From contig NZ_SMZJ02000002.1 of the NCBI RefSeq assembly GCF_004358095.2, positions 400,979 through 464,978 on the forward strand: a DNA stretch of 64,000 nt, given 5' to 3'. Within the stretch, counting starts at the first letter, position 1. Each line of letters opens with the position of its first letter. This stretch comes from Seonamhaeicola sediminis (GTDB lineage Bacteria; Bacteroidota; Bacteroidia; Flavobacteriales; Flavobacteriaceae). Below are positions 17,888 through 27,192 of this stretch, one piece after another. Both the position numbers and the translations under genes were made by a program. The notes under the pieces were generated by a model. It ran no database searches. It worked only from the letters and a program-made list of their open reading frames with translations, and was not told the origin of the DNA.

Positions 17888-20800
17888 ATGAAAACAGTTA
17901 AAGGGGAATTAGTAAATATTAACGGCGAACGGTTCTATAAGATATCCAATAGCGATAAAATGCGCCCATTTTTTATGAGTATTGTAAGTGATTCTAATCA
18001 CTGGATGTTCATTTCAAGTAACGGAGGTTTAACTGCTGGACGTAAAAATGCCGATTATTCGTTGTTTCCATATTATACGGATGACAAGATTACAGAAATG
18101 GCTGAATTTACAGGGAGTAAAACTATTTTTAGAATTCATGAAAATGATAAAACGCATTTATGGGAACCATTCTCTATTCGTCAAACTGGTATTTATGAGA
18201 CTCAAACAAATCTCTATAAAAACCAATATGGAAACAAAGTAATCTTTGAGGAAACTAATCTTGATTTAGGTTTAACCTTTAGGTACCAATGGAATTCTAG
18301 TAATCAATTTGGTTTTGTAAAAAATTCTACCTTAATAAACAATACAGAAGAAGAAGTTGATATATCTGTATTAGATGGTCTTCAAAATATTTTACCCGCC
18401 AGTGTAACGGCAGATTTACAGAATATTAGAAGCAACCTTGTTGATGCCTATAAGAAAAGTGAATTGCAAACAGACGTAGGTTTGGGTATTTATGCTTTGA
18501 GTTCTGTTATTGTAGATAAAGCAGAACCTAGCGAAGCGCTTAAAGCCAATATTGTTTGGTCTTCCGGTTTGAAAAACCCAACCTATCTAATATCCTCTTT
18601 ACAGTTAGATAACTTTAGAAAAGGAAATAGTGTTTCTCAGGAAACAGATATAAAAGCCGAAAAGGGAGCTTACTTTATCAATGCCAAAATAACTTTAAAA
18701 CCGAATGCCGATAGACGCTGGATGTTTGTTGCTAACGTAAACCAATCCATATCGGATGTGGTTGAAATTTCAGAATTGATCAAAAATGAAGATGATTTGG
18801 TTGGCTTGTTACAAAAAGATATTGATTTAGGCACTACAAACCTCATTGATTTAGTAGGAGCATCTGATGGTATACAACTTTCGGCAGACCCACTTATTAA
18901 TATGCGTCATTTTTCAAATACCCTCTTTAATATTATGCGCGGTGGTATTTTTGATGACGGTTACACCATAGAGAAAGATGACTTTATTAAGTATTTAAAA
19001 AAGGCTAATAACAACGTTTTTAGAGAAAAACAAGCACATATAAATAAATTAAAAGAATTATTTGCTCTTAAAGATATTCAAGACTTAGCAAATCAAGATG
19101 ACCATAAAGATTTCCAACGCCTTTGTTATGAATATTTACCACTAAAATTTAGTAGAAGACACGGAGACCCTAGTAGGCCTTGGAATAAGTTTTCTATAAA
19201 TACGAGGAGTGAAGTTGATGGCTCAAAAGTTTTAGATTACGAAGGTAATTGGCGTGACATTTTTCAAAATTGGGAAGCTTTAGCTTATTCATATCCAGAA
19301 TTTATAGAGGGAATGATTCATAAGTTTTTAAATGCTAGTACTTTTGAAGGTTACAATCCTTATAGAGTAACGAAAGACGGGTTTGATTGGGAAGTTATTG
19401 AAGAAAACGACCCTTGGTCTTACATTGGGTATTGGGGTGATCATCAAATAATCTATCTTCTAAAATTCTTAGAATTTATTGAAGATCACTACCCTAGAAC
19501 TTTAGAAAAACGATTTAATCAAGATGTATTTGTTTATGCCAATGTTCCTTACAAAATAAAAAGTTATCAAGATACCTTAAAGAATCCTAAGGACACCATT
19601 GACTTTGATCATGACTTGGATAATCTTATAAACCAAAGAAGAGAACGCTTAGGGGCAGACGGAGCCTTATTACTAGACCAAAAAGATGACATCTACAGAG
19701 TGAATCTTATTGAAAAGTTACTGGCAACCGTATTGTCTAAAATTTCAAACTTTATTCCAGAAGGTGGTATTTGGCTAAACACTCAAAGACCTGAATGGAA
19801 TGATGCCAATAACGCCTTAGTAGGTAATGGCGTATCTATGGTAACACTTTACTACTTATACCGGTTTTTAAACCTATTTGAAAAGCTTTTAACTAAAGCG
19901 GAAATAAAACATGTTGAAATTTCGACCGAGCTACATGATTTCTATTCTGGTATTGTAAATACACTTAAGGCTAATGCGGCTATTCTCTCTGGAACAATTT
20001 CAGATAGAGACCGTAAAACGATATTAGATGGATTAGGAATGGCTGGTAGCAACTACAGGGAAGTTATATATGCAGAAGGCTTTTCCGGAAATAAAAAAGC
20101 ACTAACTCTAGATGATGTTTCTGATTTTATTGCGGTTACAAAATCATATTTAGAACACAGTATTAAAGCAAATAAGCGTCATGACAACATGTATCATGCT
20201 TATAACTTGATGACGGTTGAAAATGATAATGAAGTATCTATTTCATACTTATCAGAGATGCTAGAAGGTCAAGTAGCGGCGCTTAGTGCTGGTTATCTTT
20301 CTCCAAATCAAGCCTTGAGCTTATTGGACGGATTGAAAAACAGCAGATTGTTTAGAGAAGACCAGTATAGCTACATTTTATATCCAGACAAAGAATTACC
20401 AAGATTTGACAAAAAAAACAATATACGCGCTGAAAAAGTGCAGGAATCTGCATTATTAAAACAATTAATTGCTGACGGCAATAGGCAGGTTGTTGAACAG
20501 GATATATTAGGAAATTGTCACTTCAACTCAAACTTTAATAATGCAAACAGTTTAAAAGTAGCGCTTGAAGAATTAGACTCAAAGTATCAAGGCTTAGTGA
20601 AAAAAGAAGAAGGCTTATTGCTTCAAGTATTTGAGGATATTTTTGACCATAAATCATTCACAGGGCGTTCAGGTACTTTTTTTGGTTATGAAGGTTTAGG
20701 GTCCATATACTGGCATATGGTTTCCAAATTACTATTAGCCGTTCAAGAAAACTGTTTAATGGCTATTAATAATAATGCAGATGCCGTTACTATTGGTAAA

Positions 20801-21298
20801 CTTTTAGACCATTATTACGAAATCAATGCTGGTATTGGAGTGCATAAATCACCTGAATTATACGGTGCCTTTCCAACAGACCCTTATTCTCATACACCAG
20901 CCACCAAAGGAGCACAACAACCTGGAATGACAGGTCAGGTTAAAGAAGATATTCTGAGTAGATTTGGAGAAATAGGCGTTTTTGTAAAAGATGGCAAAAT
21001 TGTTTTTAAACCCAATTTATTACAAAAAAAGGAGTTTTTAAACACGTCAAAAGTATTCCATTATACCAATGTAAATAAACAGGAACAAACTATTAATGTA
21101 AATAGTGGCGCTCTATGCTTTTTGTATTGTCAGGTTCCGATAATCTATAAACTGTCTAGTGAAGAGGGCTTAATGGTTGAATTGAATGACGGCAAATTTA
21201 TAAGTGCTAAGGAAATGCATTTAGACTTAGAAACTTCTAAATCCCTTTTTGAAAGAAAAGGTGAGGTAAATAGAATTACAGTTTCGATAAAAAAATAG
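17888..21298 (+). CDS. GH149-type beta-1,3-oligoglucan phosphorylase
   Basis: A large cytoplasmic protein of 1136 residues with no signal peptide or lipobox. The sequence has the look of clan GH-Q glycoside phosphorylases: an N-terminal beta-sandwich (about 1-300), a helical linker, and an (alpha/alpha)6 barrel containing RPEWNDANNALVGNGVS, the segment that carries the general acid Asp in this clan. Size and composition match GH149, whose members split beta-1,3-glucan oligosaccharides with phosphate to give alpha-glucose 1-phosphate; GH161 is the main alternative. The frame is open from 17804, but that part overlaps the hairpin at 17792-17829 and would need a TTG start; ATGs exist at 17843 and 17888. 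The second is chosen because it follows the promoter-like boxes and starts the folded region. Neighbours GH17, GH30 and MFS fit an energy-saving laminarin-oligosaccharide route. Confidence 0.8.
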   Translation: MKTVKGELVNINGERFYKISNSDKMRPFFMSIVSDSNHWMFISSNGGLTAGRKNADYSLFPYYTDDKITEMAEFTGSKTIFRIHENDKTHLWEPFSIRQTGIYETQTNLYKNQYGNKVIFEETNLDLGLTFRYQWNSSNQFGFVKNSTLINNTEEEVDISVLDGLQNILPASVTADLQNIRSNLVDAYKKSELQTDVGLGIYALSSVIVDKAEPSEALKANIVWSSGLKNPTYLISSLQLDNFRKGNSVSQETDIKAEKGAYFINAKITLKPNADRRWMFVANVNQSISDVVEISELIKNEDDLVGLLQKDIDLGTTNLIDLVGASDGIQLSADPLINMRHFSNTLFNIMRGGIFDDGYTIEKDDFIKYLKKANNNVFREKQAHINKLKELFALKDIQDLANQDDHKDFQRLCYEYLPLKFSRRHGDPSRPWNKFSINTRSEVDGSKVLDYEGNWRDIFQNWEALAYSYPEFIEGMIHKFLNASTFEGYNPYRVTKDGFDWEVIEENDPWSYIGYWGDHQIIYLLKFLEFIEDHYPRTLEKRFNQDVFVYANVPYKIKSYQDTLKNPKDTIDFDHDLDNLINQRRERLGADGALLLDQKDDIYRVNLIEKLLATVLSKISNFIPEGGIWLNTQRPEWNDANNALVGNGVSMVTLYYLYRFLNLFEKLLTKAEIKHVEISTELHDFYSGIVNTLKANAAILSGTISDRDRKTILDGLGMAGSNYREVIYAEGFSGNKKALTLDDVSDFIAVTKSYLEHSIKANKRHDNMYHAYNLMTVENDNEVSISYLSEMLEGQVAALSAGYLSPNQALSLLDGLKNSRLFREDQYSYILYPDKELPRFDKKNNIRAEKVQESALLKQLIADGNRQVVEQDILGNCHFNSNFNNANSLKVALEELDSKYQGLVKKEEGLLLQVFEDIFDHKSFTGRSGTFFGYEGLGSIYWHMVSKLLLAVQENCLMAINNNADAVTIGKLLDHYYEINAGIGVHKSPELYGAFPTDPYSHTPATKGAQQPGMTGQVKEDILSRFGEIGVFVKDGKIVFKPNLLQKKEFLNTSKVFHYTNVNKQEQTINVNSGALCFLYCQVPIIYKLSSEEGLMVELNDGKFISAKEMHLDLETSKSLFERKGEVNRITVSIKK

Positions 21299-21307
21299 AA
21301 AACTAAA

Positions 21308-22567
21308 ATGTTGAGAATAACCCAGTATCTAACACTTTCAATATTATTATTTATGCTAGGATGTATTAAAGCGCCAAAAACTACAAAGCAAATTACGGCA
21401 GCCCAAATTTTAGGAAACCCTAACTATTTAGCAATTTCTTATGGAGGATACCGTGAAAAATCCCGTGACCTACAACCCTCCATCAACGAGCTAAAAGATG
21501 ATATGAAATTACTGTCTGCTATGGGTATCAAGGTTTTAAGAACTTATAACGTGCAGTTGCCACAAGCTCCAAATATCTTAAAAGCCATTACACAATTAAA
21601 AACCGAAGACCCTTCGTTTGAAATGTATGTTATGCTTGGTGCTTGGATTGATTGTAAAAACGCTTGGACAGGTTTAGAGCCCAATCATGAAGTGGAAAGC
21701 GAGCACAATGAAAGTGAAATTGCAAGAGCCGTAGCCCTAGCACAACAATACCCAGACATTGTGAAAATTATTGCTGTTGGGAATGAAGCTATGGTGCATT
21801 GGGCCACCAGTTATTTTGTGCGCCCTAATGTAATTCTAAAATGGGTAAATCATTTACAGAATTTAAAAATAAAAGGCAATCTACCTAAAGACCTTTGGAT
21901 AACCAGTTCAGACGATTTTTCGTCTTGGGGAGGTGGTGATCCAGCATACCATACCGAAGATTTAAATAACCTTATAAAGTCAGTAGACTATATATCTATG
22001 CATACATATCCAATGCATAATACACATTATAACCCAGCTTTTTGGTTAATGCCTGAGGATGAGATAAACTTATCTGATAATGAAAAAATTGAATCTGCAA
22101 TGCTACGCTCCTTAGAATTTGCCAAAAAACAATATGACAGTGTTGCAAATTATATGAAAAGTTTAGGAGTAAACAAACCCATTCACATAGGAGAAACAGG
22201 ATGGGCTACGGTATCAAATGGGCATTATAGTGCCAATGGTTCCAGAGCCTGTGATGAGTATAAGTCTGGCAGATACTATGAGTTAATAAGAGAGTGGACA
22301 AACAAAAATAATATTTCCTGTTTCTATTTCGAGGCTTTTGATGAACAATGGAAAGATGCGGCTAATCCTATGGGTTCTGAAAATCATTTTGGATTAATAA
22401 ACCTTAAAGGAGAAGCTAAATACGCCATTTGGGATTTGGTTGATAAGGGTGTTTTTGAAGGGTTAACAAGAGACGGAAACCCTATTAAAAAAACCTATAA
22501 AGGTGATAAAAAAGCCCTAATAAAAGAGGTCTTAACACCTCCTGTTGCAATGAGCGTTTTACATTAA
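21308..22567 (+). CDS. GH17 beta-1,3-glucanase/glucosidase-type lipoprotein
   Basis: A 419-residue protein with lipobox FMLGC (Cys about 19), so it is anchored in the periplasm or outer membrane. It is a GH17-type TIM barrel: IKVLRTYNVQ, acid/base E160 in AVGNEAM, and the nucleophile region IGETGWA near residue 297. The terminal region (YFEAFDEQWKD, HFGLINLKGEAKYAIW) is the usual GH17/GH-A end. Family members hydrolyse beta-1,3-glucan or act on its oligosaccharides. It begins 10 bases after the phosphorylase and 13 bases before the GH30 gene, in one operon. Unlike the GH17 genes at 26258 and 28634 it carries a lipoprotein leader and is longer, which suggests a different compartment. Confidence 0.9.
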   Translation: MLRITQYLTLSILLFMLGCIKAPKTTKQITAAQILGNPNYLAISYGGYREKSRDLQPSINELKDDMKLLSAMGIKVLRTYNVQLPQAPNILKAITQLKTEDPSFEMYVMLGAWIDCKNAWTGLEPNHEVESEHNESEIARAVALAQQYPDIVKIIAVGNEAMVHWATSYFVRPNVILKWVNHLQNLKIKGNLPKDLWITSSDDFSSWGGGDPAYHTEDLNNLIKSVDYISMHTYPMHNTHYNPAFWLMPEDEINLSDNEKIESAMLRSLEFAKKQYDSVANYMKSLGVNKPIHIGETGWATVSNGHYSANGSRACDEYKSGRYYELIREWTNKNNISCFYFEAFDEQWKDAANPMGSENHFGLINLKGEAKYAIWDLVDKGVFEGLTRDGNPIKKTYKGDKKALIKEVLTPPVAMSVLH

Positions 22568-22579
22568 AATCTAACAAAA

Positions 22580-24082
22580 GTGAAAGTAAAAAAGTTAACC
22601 GTTATAGGTGTTTTTTTAGTTATAATGAATTGCCAAGAATCAAATAAAAACAGCTTGCAAGCTGAAATTTTTGAAACCTCAGCCAAAGGTAATAAACTTA
22701 CCATGATAACTGATTTTAAAAAAGTTGATGGTTTAGTTACTATTAAACTAATTCCAGAAAATACTTATCAAACCATTACCGGCTTTGGAGGTGCTTTCAC
22801 AGAATCTTCGGCTTATTTATTGAAAAAATTGAGTAAAAATAATAGGGATACTATTTTAAAAGCTTACTTCGGAAAAGATGGTGCAAGGTATTCTCTTACC
22901 AGAACTCACATGAATTCTTGCGATTTTTCCTTAACAAACTACTCTTATACTCCAATTGAGGGTGATAAAAATTTAGAGCACTTCTCTATTAAAGAAGATA
23001 TGGATGATTTAATCCCAATGATAAAAGATGCTCTTGCTATCTCAGAAGATGGCTTTAAAATATTTGCATCGCCTTGGACAGCGGCACCATGGATGAAAGA
23101 TAACAACCATTGGGTTGGTGGTAAATTATTACCTGAATATTATGATACATGGGCTTTATTTTTTTCAAAATATTTGGATGCTTACAAATCCGAAGGAATA
23201 GACATCTGGGGGTTTACCGTTGAAAACGAACCCCATGGAAATGGTAATAACTGGGAAAGCATGCATTTTTCACCAAAGGAAATGACTGACTTCGTTCAAT
23301 TTCACTTAGGTCCTAAATTAGAAACTGATGGTTTTGGTGATAAAATCATTTTAGGTTATGACCAAAATAGAGCTGGTTTAAAAGAATGGGTTGATGAAAT
23401 GTACAGAGATGAAGCTTCCTCTAAATACTTCGATGGCACTGCTATTCATTGGTATGAAAGCACCTATGACTACTTTCCTGAGGCTTTACAATACGCGCAT
23501 CAAAAAGCTCCAGATAAGTACTTAATTGAAACTGAAGGTTGTATTGATGCTGAGGTTCCTGTTTGGAAAGATGACGCTTGGTATTGGAAAAAAGAAGCTA
23601 CTGATTGGGGTTGGGACTGGGCTTCTGAAGAAGAAAAATATTTGCATCCTAAATATGCACCTGTAAACCGCTATGCCCGTGATATTATTGGTTGTCTTAA
23701 TAACTGGGTTGATGGTTGGGTAGATTGGAACATGGTACTAGATAAACAAGGCGGTCCTAATTGGTTTAAAAACTGGTGTATAGCGCCTGTAATTGTAGAT
23801 CCTGAGTCTGATGAAGTTTATTTCACACCTCTCTATTATACCATGGCGCATTTTAGTAAATATATTAGGCCAGAAGCCAAAATTATTGGTTTAGAAAATT
23901 CTGATGAAAAATTAATGGCAACGGCAGCCCAAAACCCTGATGGAACACATGTGGTAATTCTATTTAATGAATTTGAAACACCAAAATCGGTCAATATAGT
24001 ATTGAACGATAAAAATTTAGAAATAACTATAGACGCTCAAGCAATTCAAACTATTGTAATACCACAACCGGTAAAAGAGTAA
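22580..24082 (+). CDS. GH30 beta-glucosidase-type glycoside hydrolase (lipoprotein)
   Basis: A 500-residue GH30 enzyme starting at GTG, 13 bases after the GH17 stop. The leader ends in a lipobox-like IMNC (Cys about 18). GH30 marks: GFGGAFTESSAY near the N-terminus of the barrel, SPWTAAPWMKDN, acid/base E218 in TVENEP, and nucleophile in YLIETEG near residue 320, followed by the C-terminal beta-domain with VVILFNEF. Subfamily GH30_1/3 members include glucosylceramidase-like enzymes and beta-1,6-glucanases. In a laminarin locus the likely job is removing beta-1,6-linked glucose side branches so that the linear beta-1,3 chain can be taken up and phosphorolysed. The substrate is inferred from family and neighbours. 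Confidence 0.92.
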   Translation: MKVKKLTVIGVFLVIMNCQESNKNSLQAEIFETSAKGNKLTMITDFKKVDGLVTIKLIPENTYQTITGFGGAFTESSAYLLKKLSKNNRDTILKAYFGKDGARYSLTRTHMNSCDFSLTNYSYTPIEGDKNLEHFSIKEDMDDLIPMIKDALAISEDGFKIFASPWTAAPWMKDNNHWVGGKLLPEYYDTWALFFSKYLDAYKSEGIDIWGFTVENEPHGNGNNWESMHFSPKEMTDFVQFHLGPKLETDGFGDKIILGYDQNRAGLKEWVDEMYRDEASSKYFDGTAIHWYESTYDYFPEALQYAHQKAPDKYLIETEGCIDAEVPVWKDDAWYWKKEATDWGWDWASEEEKYLHPKYAPVNRYARDIIGCLNNWVDGWVDWNMVLDKQGGPNWFKNWCIAPVIVDPESDEVYFTPLYYTMAHFSKYIRPEAKIIGLENSDEKLMATAAQNPDGTHVVILFNEFETPKSVNIVLNDKNLEITIDAQAIQTIVIPQPVKE

Positions 24083-24100
24083 TTAACTAAACAAATATGA

Positions 24101-25534
24101 ATGATGTCTAACACAAAAATAACTGCTAAAGATAGAGTACCCATAGGCCAAAAAGCTGCTTTTGGAGCAGGACACTTAGTCTTGAACTTATACCCAGGAG
24201 CTTTGGGATTCTTTATGTTCTTCTTATTGACAGCTTTTGGTATGGATCCCTTTTTAGCGGGGCTTCTAGGTGGGCTACCTCGTTTTTTTGATGCTGTAAC
24301 CGATCCTATTATGGGGTTTATCTCAGACAACACAAGTTCTAAATGGGGCAGAAGGAGACCATATATTTTGGTTGGAGGCATTCTAAGCGCCATAACATTT
24401 GTTCTTTTATGGCAACTTGATGAAAATAATTCCTCAAACTATAATTTTTGGTACTTTTTAATTATGTCTATGGTTTTTCTCATCGGGAACACCATGTTTG
24501 CTACACCTCTTGTAGGTTTAGGATATGAAATGACTTCAGACTACAACGAACGTACTCGTTTAATGGCCTTTTCACAAACCGTTGGTTTATTGGCTTGGGT
24601 AATTGTGCCTTGGTTTTGGGTAATTATTGCAGACCCTGATATATTCAGTAACCAAGCTGAAGGAGTAAGAACTATGGCAATTTATGTGGGAGTAGTATGT
24701 TTGTTTTTAGGCCTATTACCGGCAATATTTTGTAGAGGTATAGATGCTTCTCACATGGGAAATAGAAAAAAATTAACCTTAACCAGTGTATTTAGTAATC
24801 TAAAAGATTTGTTCATCAGTATTAAAGAGGCTGTAAAAAACAGACCTTTTATGAAGCTATGTGGAGCCACTTTTTTAGTGTTTAATGGTTATCAAATTGT
24901 AGCATCTTTTAGTTTCTTCATTTTCGTTTTTTACATTTTTAATGGAAGCTATGAAGCCACTGCAACATGGCCTGCTTGGTTTAGTTCTATGGGGGCATTG
25001 GTTTCTGCATTTTTGGTAATTCCCATTGTTTCCGCAATGTCTGGAAAATGGGGCAAAAAAAATGCTTTCATTATTTCTACAGCGCTTTCTATAGTGGGTT
25101 ATATCATGAAATGGTGGGCTTTTACTCCTGATAATATATGGCTTTCTTTTATTCCAATACCTTTAATGTCATTTGGCTTAGGAAGTTTATTCACATTAAT
25201 GATGAGTATGACCGCTGATGTTTGTGATTTAGATGAACTACGTAATGGAATGCCTAGAAAAGAAGGAACCTTTGGAGCCTTATATTGGTGGGTTGTAAAA
25301 CTCGGACAAGGATTAGCATTAGTGTTAGGGGGTCTAGTCTTAAAACTTATAGGTTTTGACGGTAACGCAGCAACACAAACTGCAGATACTTTAACAAAAT
25401 TAAGAATCGCAGATATAGTAATTCCTGTGGTAACTGCAGGATTGGCTATATGGGTTATGTGGAAATATAGCTTATCTGAAGAAAGAGCTAAAGAAATTAA
25501 AGCGCAATTGGAAGAAAGAAGAGGTGTATTATAA
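24101..25534 (+). CDS. MFS transporter of the GPH (MelB-like) sugar:cation symporter family
   Basis: A 477-residue inner-membrane protein with about 12 hydrophobic segments. GPH family signatures include GLPRFFDAVTDPIMGFISDNT, SKWGRRRPYILVGG and, near the C-terminus, MMSMTADVCDLDE, where acidic residues serve cation coupling in MelB. It should import laminari-oligosaccharides or glucose disaccharides from the periplasm. It sits 19 bases downstream of GH30 and shares its architecture with the transporter at 27193 (about the same length and motifs), suggesting duplication with split substrate range. Two adjacent ATGs at 24101 and 24104 are equivalent starts. Confidence 0.92.
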   Translation: MMSNTKITAKDRVPIGQKAAFGAGHLVLNLYPGALGFFMFFLLTAFGMDPFLAGLLGGLPRFFDAVTDPIMGFISDNTSSKWGRRRPYILVGGILSAITFVLLWQLDENNSSNYNFWYFLIMSMVFLIGNTMFATPLVGLGYEMTSDYNERTRLMAFSQTVGLLAWVIVPWFWVIIADPDIFSNQAEGVRTMAIYVGVVCLFLGLLPAIFCRGIDASHMGNRKKLTLTSVFSNLKDLFISIKEAVKNRPFMKLCGATFLVFNGYQIVASFSFFIFVFYIFNGSYEATATWPAWFSSMGALVSAFLVIPIVSAMSGKWGKKNAFIISTALSIVGYIMKWWAFTPDNIWLSFIPIPLMSFGLGSLFTLMMSMTADVCDLDELRNGMPRKEGTFGALYWWVVKLGQGLALVLGGLVLKLIGFDGNAATQTADTLTKLRIADIVIPVVTAGLAIWVMWKYSLSEERAKEIKAQLEERRGVL

Positions 25535-25567
25535 TTATATAACGGTTAAACAATAAACCAAAACAAC

Positions 25568-26200
25568 ATGTCAACTAAAATAATCATCATCATTGGGGTT
25601 GTTCTTATTTTAATTGCAATCCTAAGTAGTATAAAAAGAAACTCAGACTCCAGGTTAATAAGTACAAAACTCGGGGTCCCATCGGGAATTATAGGTGTTT
25701 TAATGTTAATATATGCTAGCTATTCATCCGATTTAGTACAATATAATAGACAAATTGAACAAGTATCAATTGGCAACAAATTGAAAATAGAGGGAGAGGT
25801 AATTAACACAAAAGTGGTTTCTCCTATTGATCAAGATTCTGTGGATTGCAGAATTTTAACCATGGGCGTATACCCAAAAGCTAACAAAAATGATATTTGG
25901 GTATTAATTCATCCAACTGATGATCGTTACTATCCACAATCAGACCATACCAATACATCATACAAAAGAGATGGTGAATGGCAAGTAGTTACCCGTTTTG
26001 GTGGTGATTTAGGGGAAGCTTATGACCTAATTGTTTATGAAACAGACAGTATTGCTTCTAATTTCTTTAGTTCAACCATTTTAAAATGGAAAGAAGTCAA
26101 TGACTATCCTGGTTTAAAACTAGAAGAAATACCAATCAGTACTAAAGAAGTAGACAGAATTAAAATATATACCAGAAAAAATTGCAGGGGGATATTTTAA
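25568..26200 (+). CDS. Hypothetical membrane-anchored protein (210 aa)
   Basis: I do not recognise a family. Two N-terminal hydrophobic segments (about residues 4-21 and 38-53, separated by a basic loop IKRNSDSR) are followed by a soluble domain of about 155 residues with mixed beta content (KLKIEGEVINTKVV, YDLIVYETD, LEEIPISTKEVDRIKIYTR). The soluble part resembles the C-terminal domains of small transporter- or channel-associated proteins, but no motif decides it. It lies between an MFS transporter (34 bases upstream) and a GH17 gene (57 bases downstream) in the same direction, so it is very likely co-transcribed with beta-glucan uptake genes. Codon use looks like its neighbours. Confidence 0.7.
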   Translation: MSTKIIIIIGVVLILIAILSSIKRNSDSRLISTKLGVPSGIIGVLMLIYASYSSDLVQYNRQIEQVSIGNKLKIEGEVINTKVVSPIDQDSVDCRILTMGVYPKANKNDIWVLIHPTDDRYYPQSDHTNTSYKRDGEWQVVTRFGGDLGEAYDLIVYETDSIASNFFSSTILKWKEVNDYPGLKLEEIPISTKEVDRIKIYTRKNCRGIF

Positions 26201-26257
26201 AGTCACTTTGTTGAGAAATAGAATCGAAAACGTTGAATTAATTAATTACAATTTAAG

Positions 26258-27169
26258 ATGTCGTACAGAGAAGAATCATATTATAAATCTAATTATAGCC
26301 AGATAGCAACGGCGGGTATTAACCTTTCAGATTATTCTTTAGATGAATTAAAAGCTTTATGGCGTAAAACCATTCAAAATGGTTTTCATGGTATTTGCTT
26401 TAGTATGTATAAAGATGGACAATCACCAGGAGATAATATAAATATGCAACAAGTTGAAGATCGAATAAAGATACTAAAGACTTATGTAGGTGCCATCCGC
26501 TCATTTTCATGCATTGAAGGCAATGAATTTGTGCCAATAGCAGCAAAAAAACATGGTTTAAAAACCTTGGTAGGCGCATGGTTAAGCAACGACAAAGAAG
26601 ATAATGAAAAGGAGATTGCAGGCTTAATTGAATTGGCAAAATCTGGAAATGTTGATGTAGCTGCTGTAGGTAACGAAGTTCTTTATAGAAATGATTTAAC
26701 CCTTGATGAATTGGTTGAATATATAAACCGTGTTAAAGAAGCTTTGTCTGGACTTGATATCCCTGTGGGTTACGTAGATGCCTATTACGAGTTTTCAAGA
26801 CACCCCGTTTTAGTAGAAAGTACTGATGTTATATTAGCAAATCTATATCCCTATTGGGAAGGTTGTCCTATTGAATACGCGCTTGGTCATATGCAGTCCA
26901 TGTATGGCTCTGTGGTAGATGCTGCTCAAGGTAAACCCATTATTATTACAGAAACGGGGTGGCCTAGTCAAGGTGGTGGTTTAAATGGTGCTATTGCAAC
27001 CGAAGAATCTGCTATGAGGTACTTTATAGATACTATTCGATGGACAAAAGAAAATGACATTCCCATTTTCTACTTTTCATCTTTTGATGAATCTTGGAAA
27101 ACAGGTGATGAAGGTGATGTTGGTGCCTATTGGGGGCTTTGGGATAAACATGAAAATCTCAAATTTTAA
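26258..27169 (+). CDS. GH17 family enzyme, leaderless (putative cytoplasmic)
   Basis: A 303-residue GH17 protein that starts directly with MSYREESYYKSN and has no signal peptide or lipobox. Acid/base Glu in AVGNEVLYR (about residue 140) and nucleophile Glu in ITETGWPSQGG (about 232) are both present; the end FYFSSFDESWKTGDEGDVGAYWGLWDKH is shared with the paralogue at 28634. A cytoplasmic GH17 beside a sugar symporter would shorten or transglycosylate imported beta-1,3-oligosaccharides and so supply the GH149 phosphorylase with chains of suitable length; this role is inferred. It is separated from the next transporter gene by 23 bases. Confidence 0.88.
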   Translation: MSYREESYYKSNYSQIATAGINLSDYSLDELKALWRKTIQNGFHGICFSMYKDGQSPGDNINMQQVEDRIKILKTYVGAIRSFSCIEGNEFVPIAAKKHGLKTLVGAWLSNDKEDNEKEIAGLIELAKSGNVDVAAVGNEVLYRNDLTLDELVEYINRVKEALSGLDIPVGYVDAYYEFSRHPVLVESTDVILANLYPYWEGCPIEYALGHMQSMYGSVVDAAQGKPIIITETGWPSQGGGLNGAIATEESAMRYFIDTIRWTKENDIPIFYFSSFDESWKTGDEGDVGAYWGLWDKHENLKF

Positions 27170-27192
27170 AGTCTTATTCATAACTAAAAACC

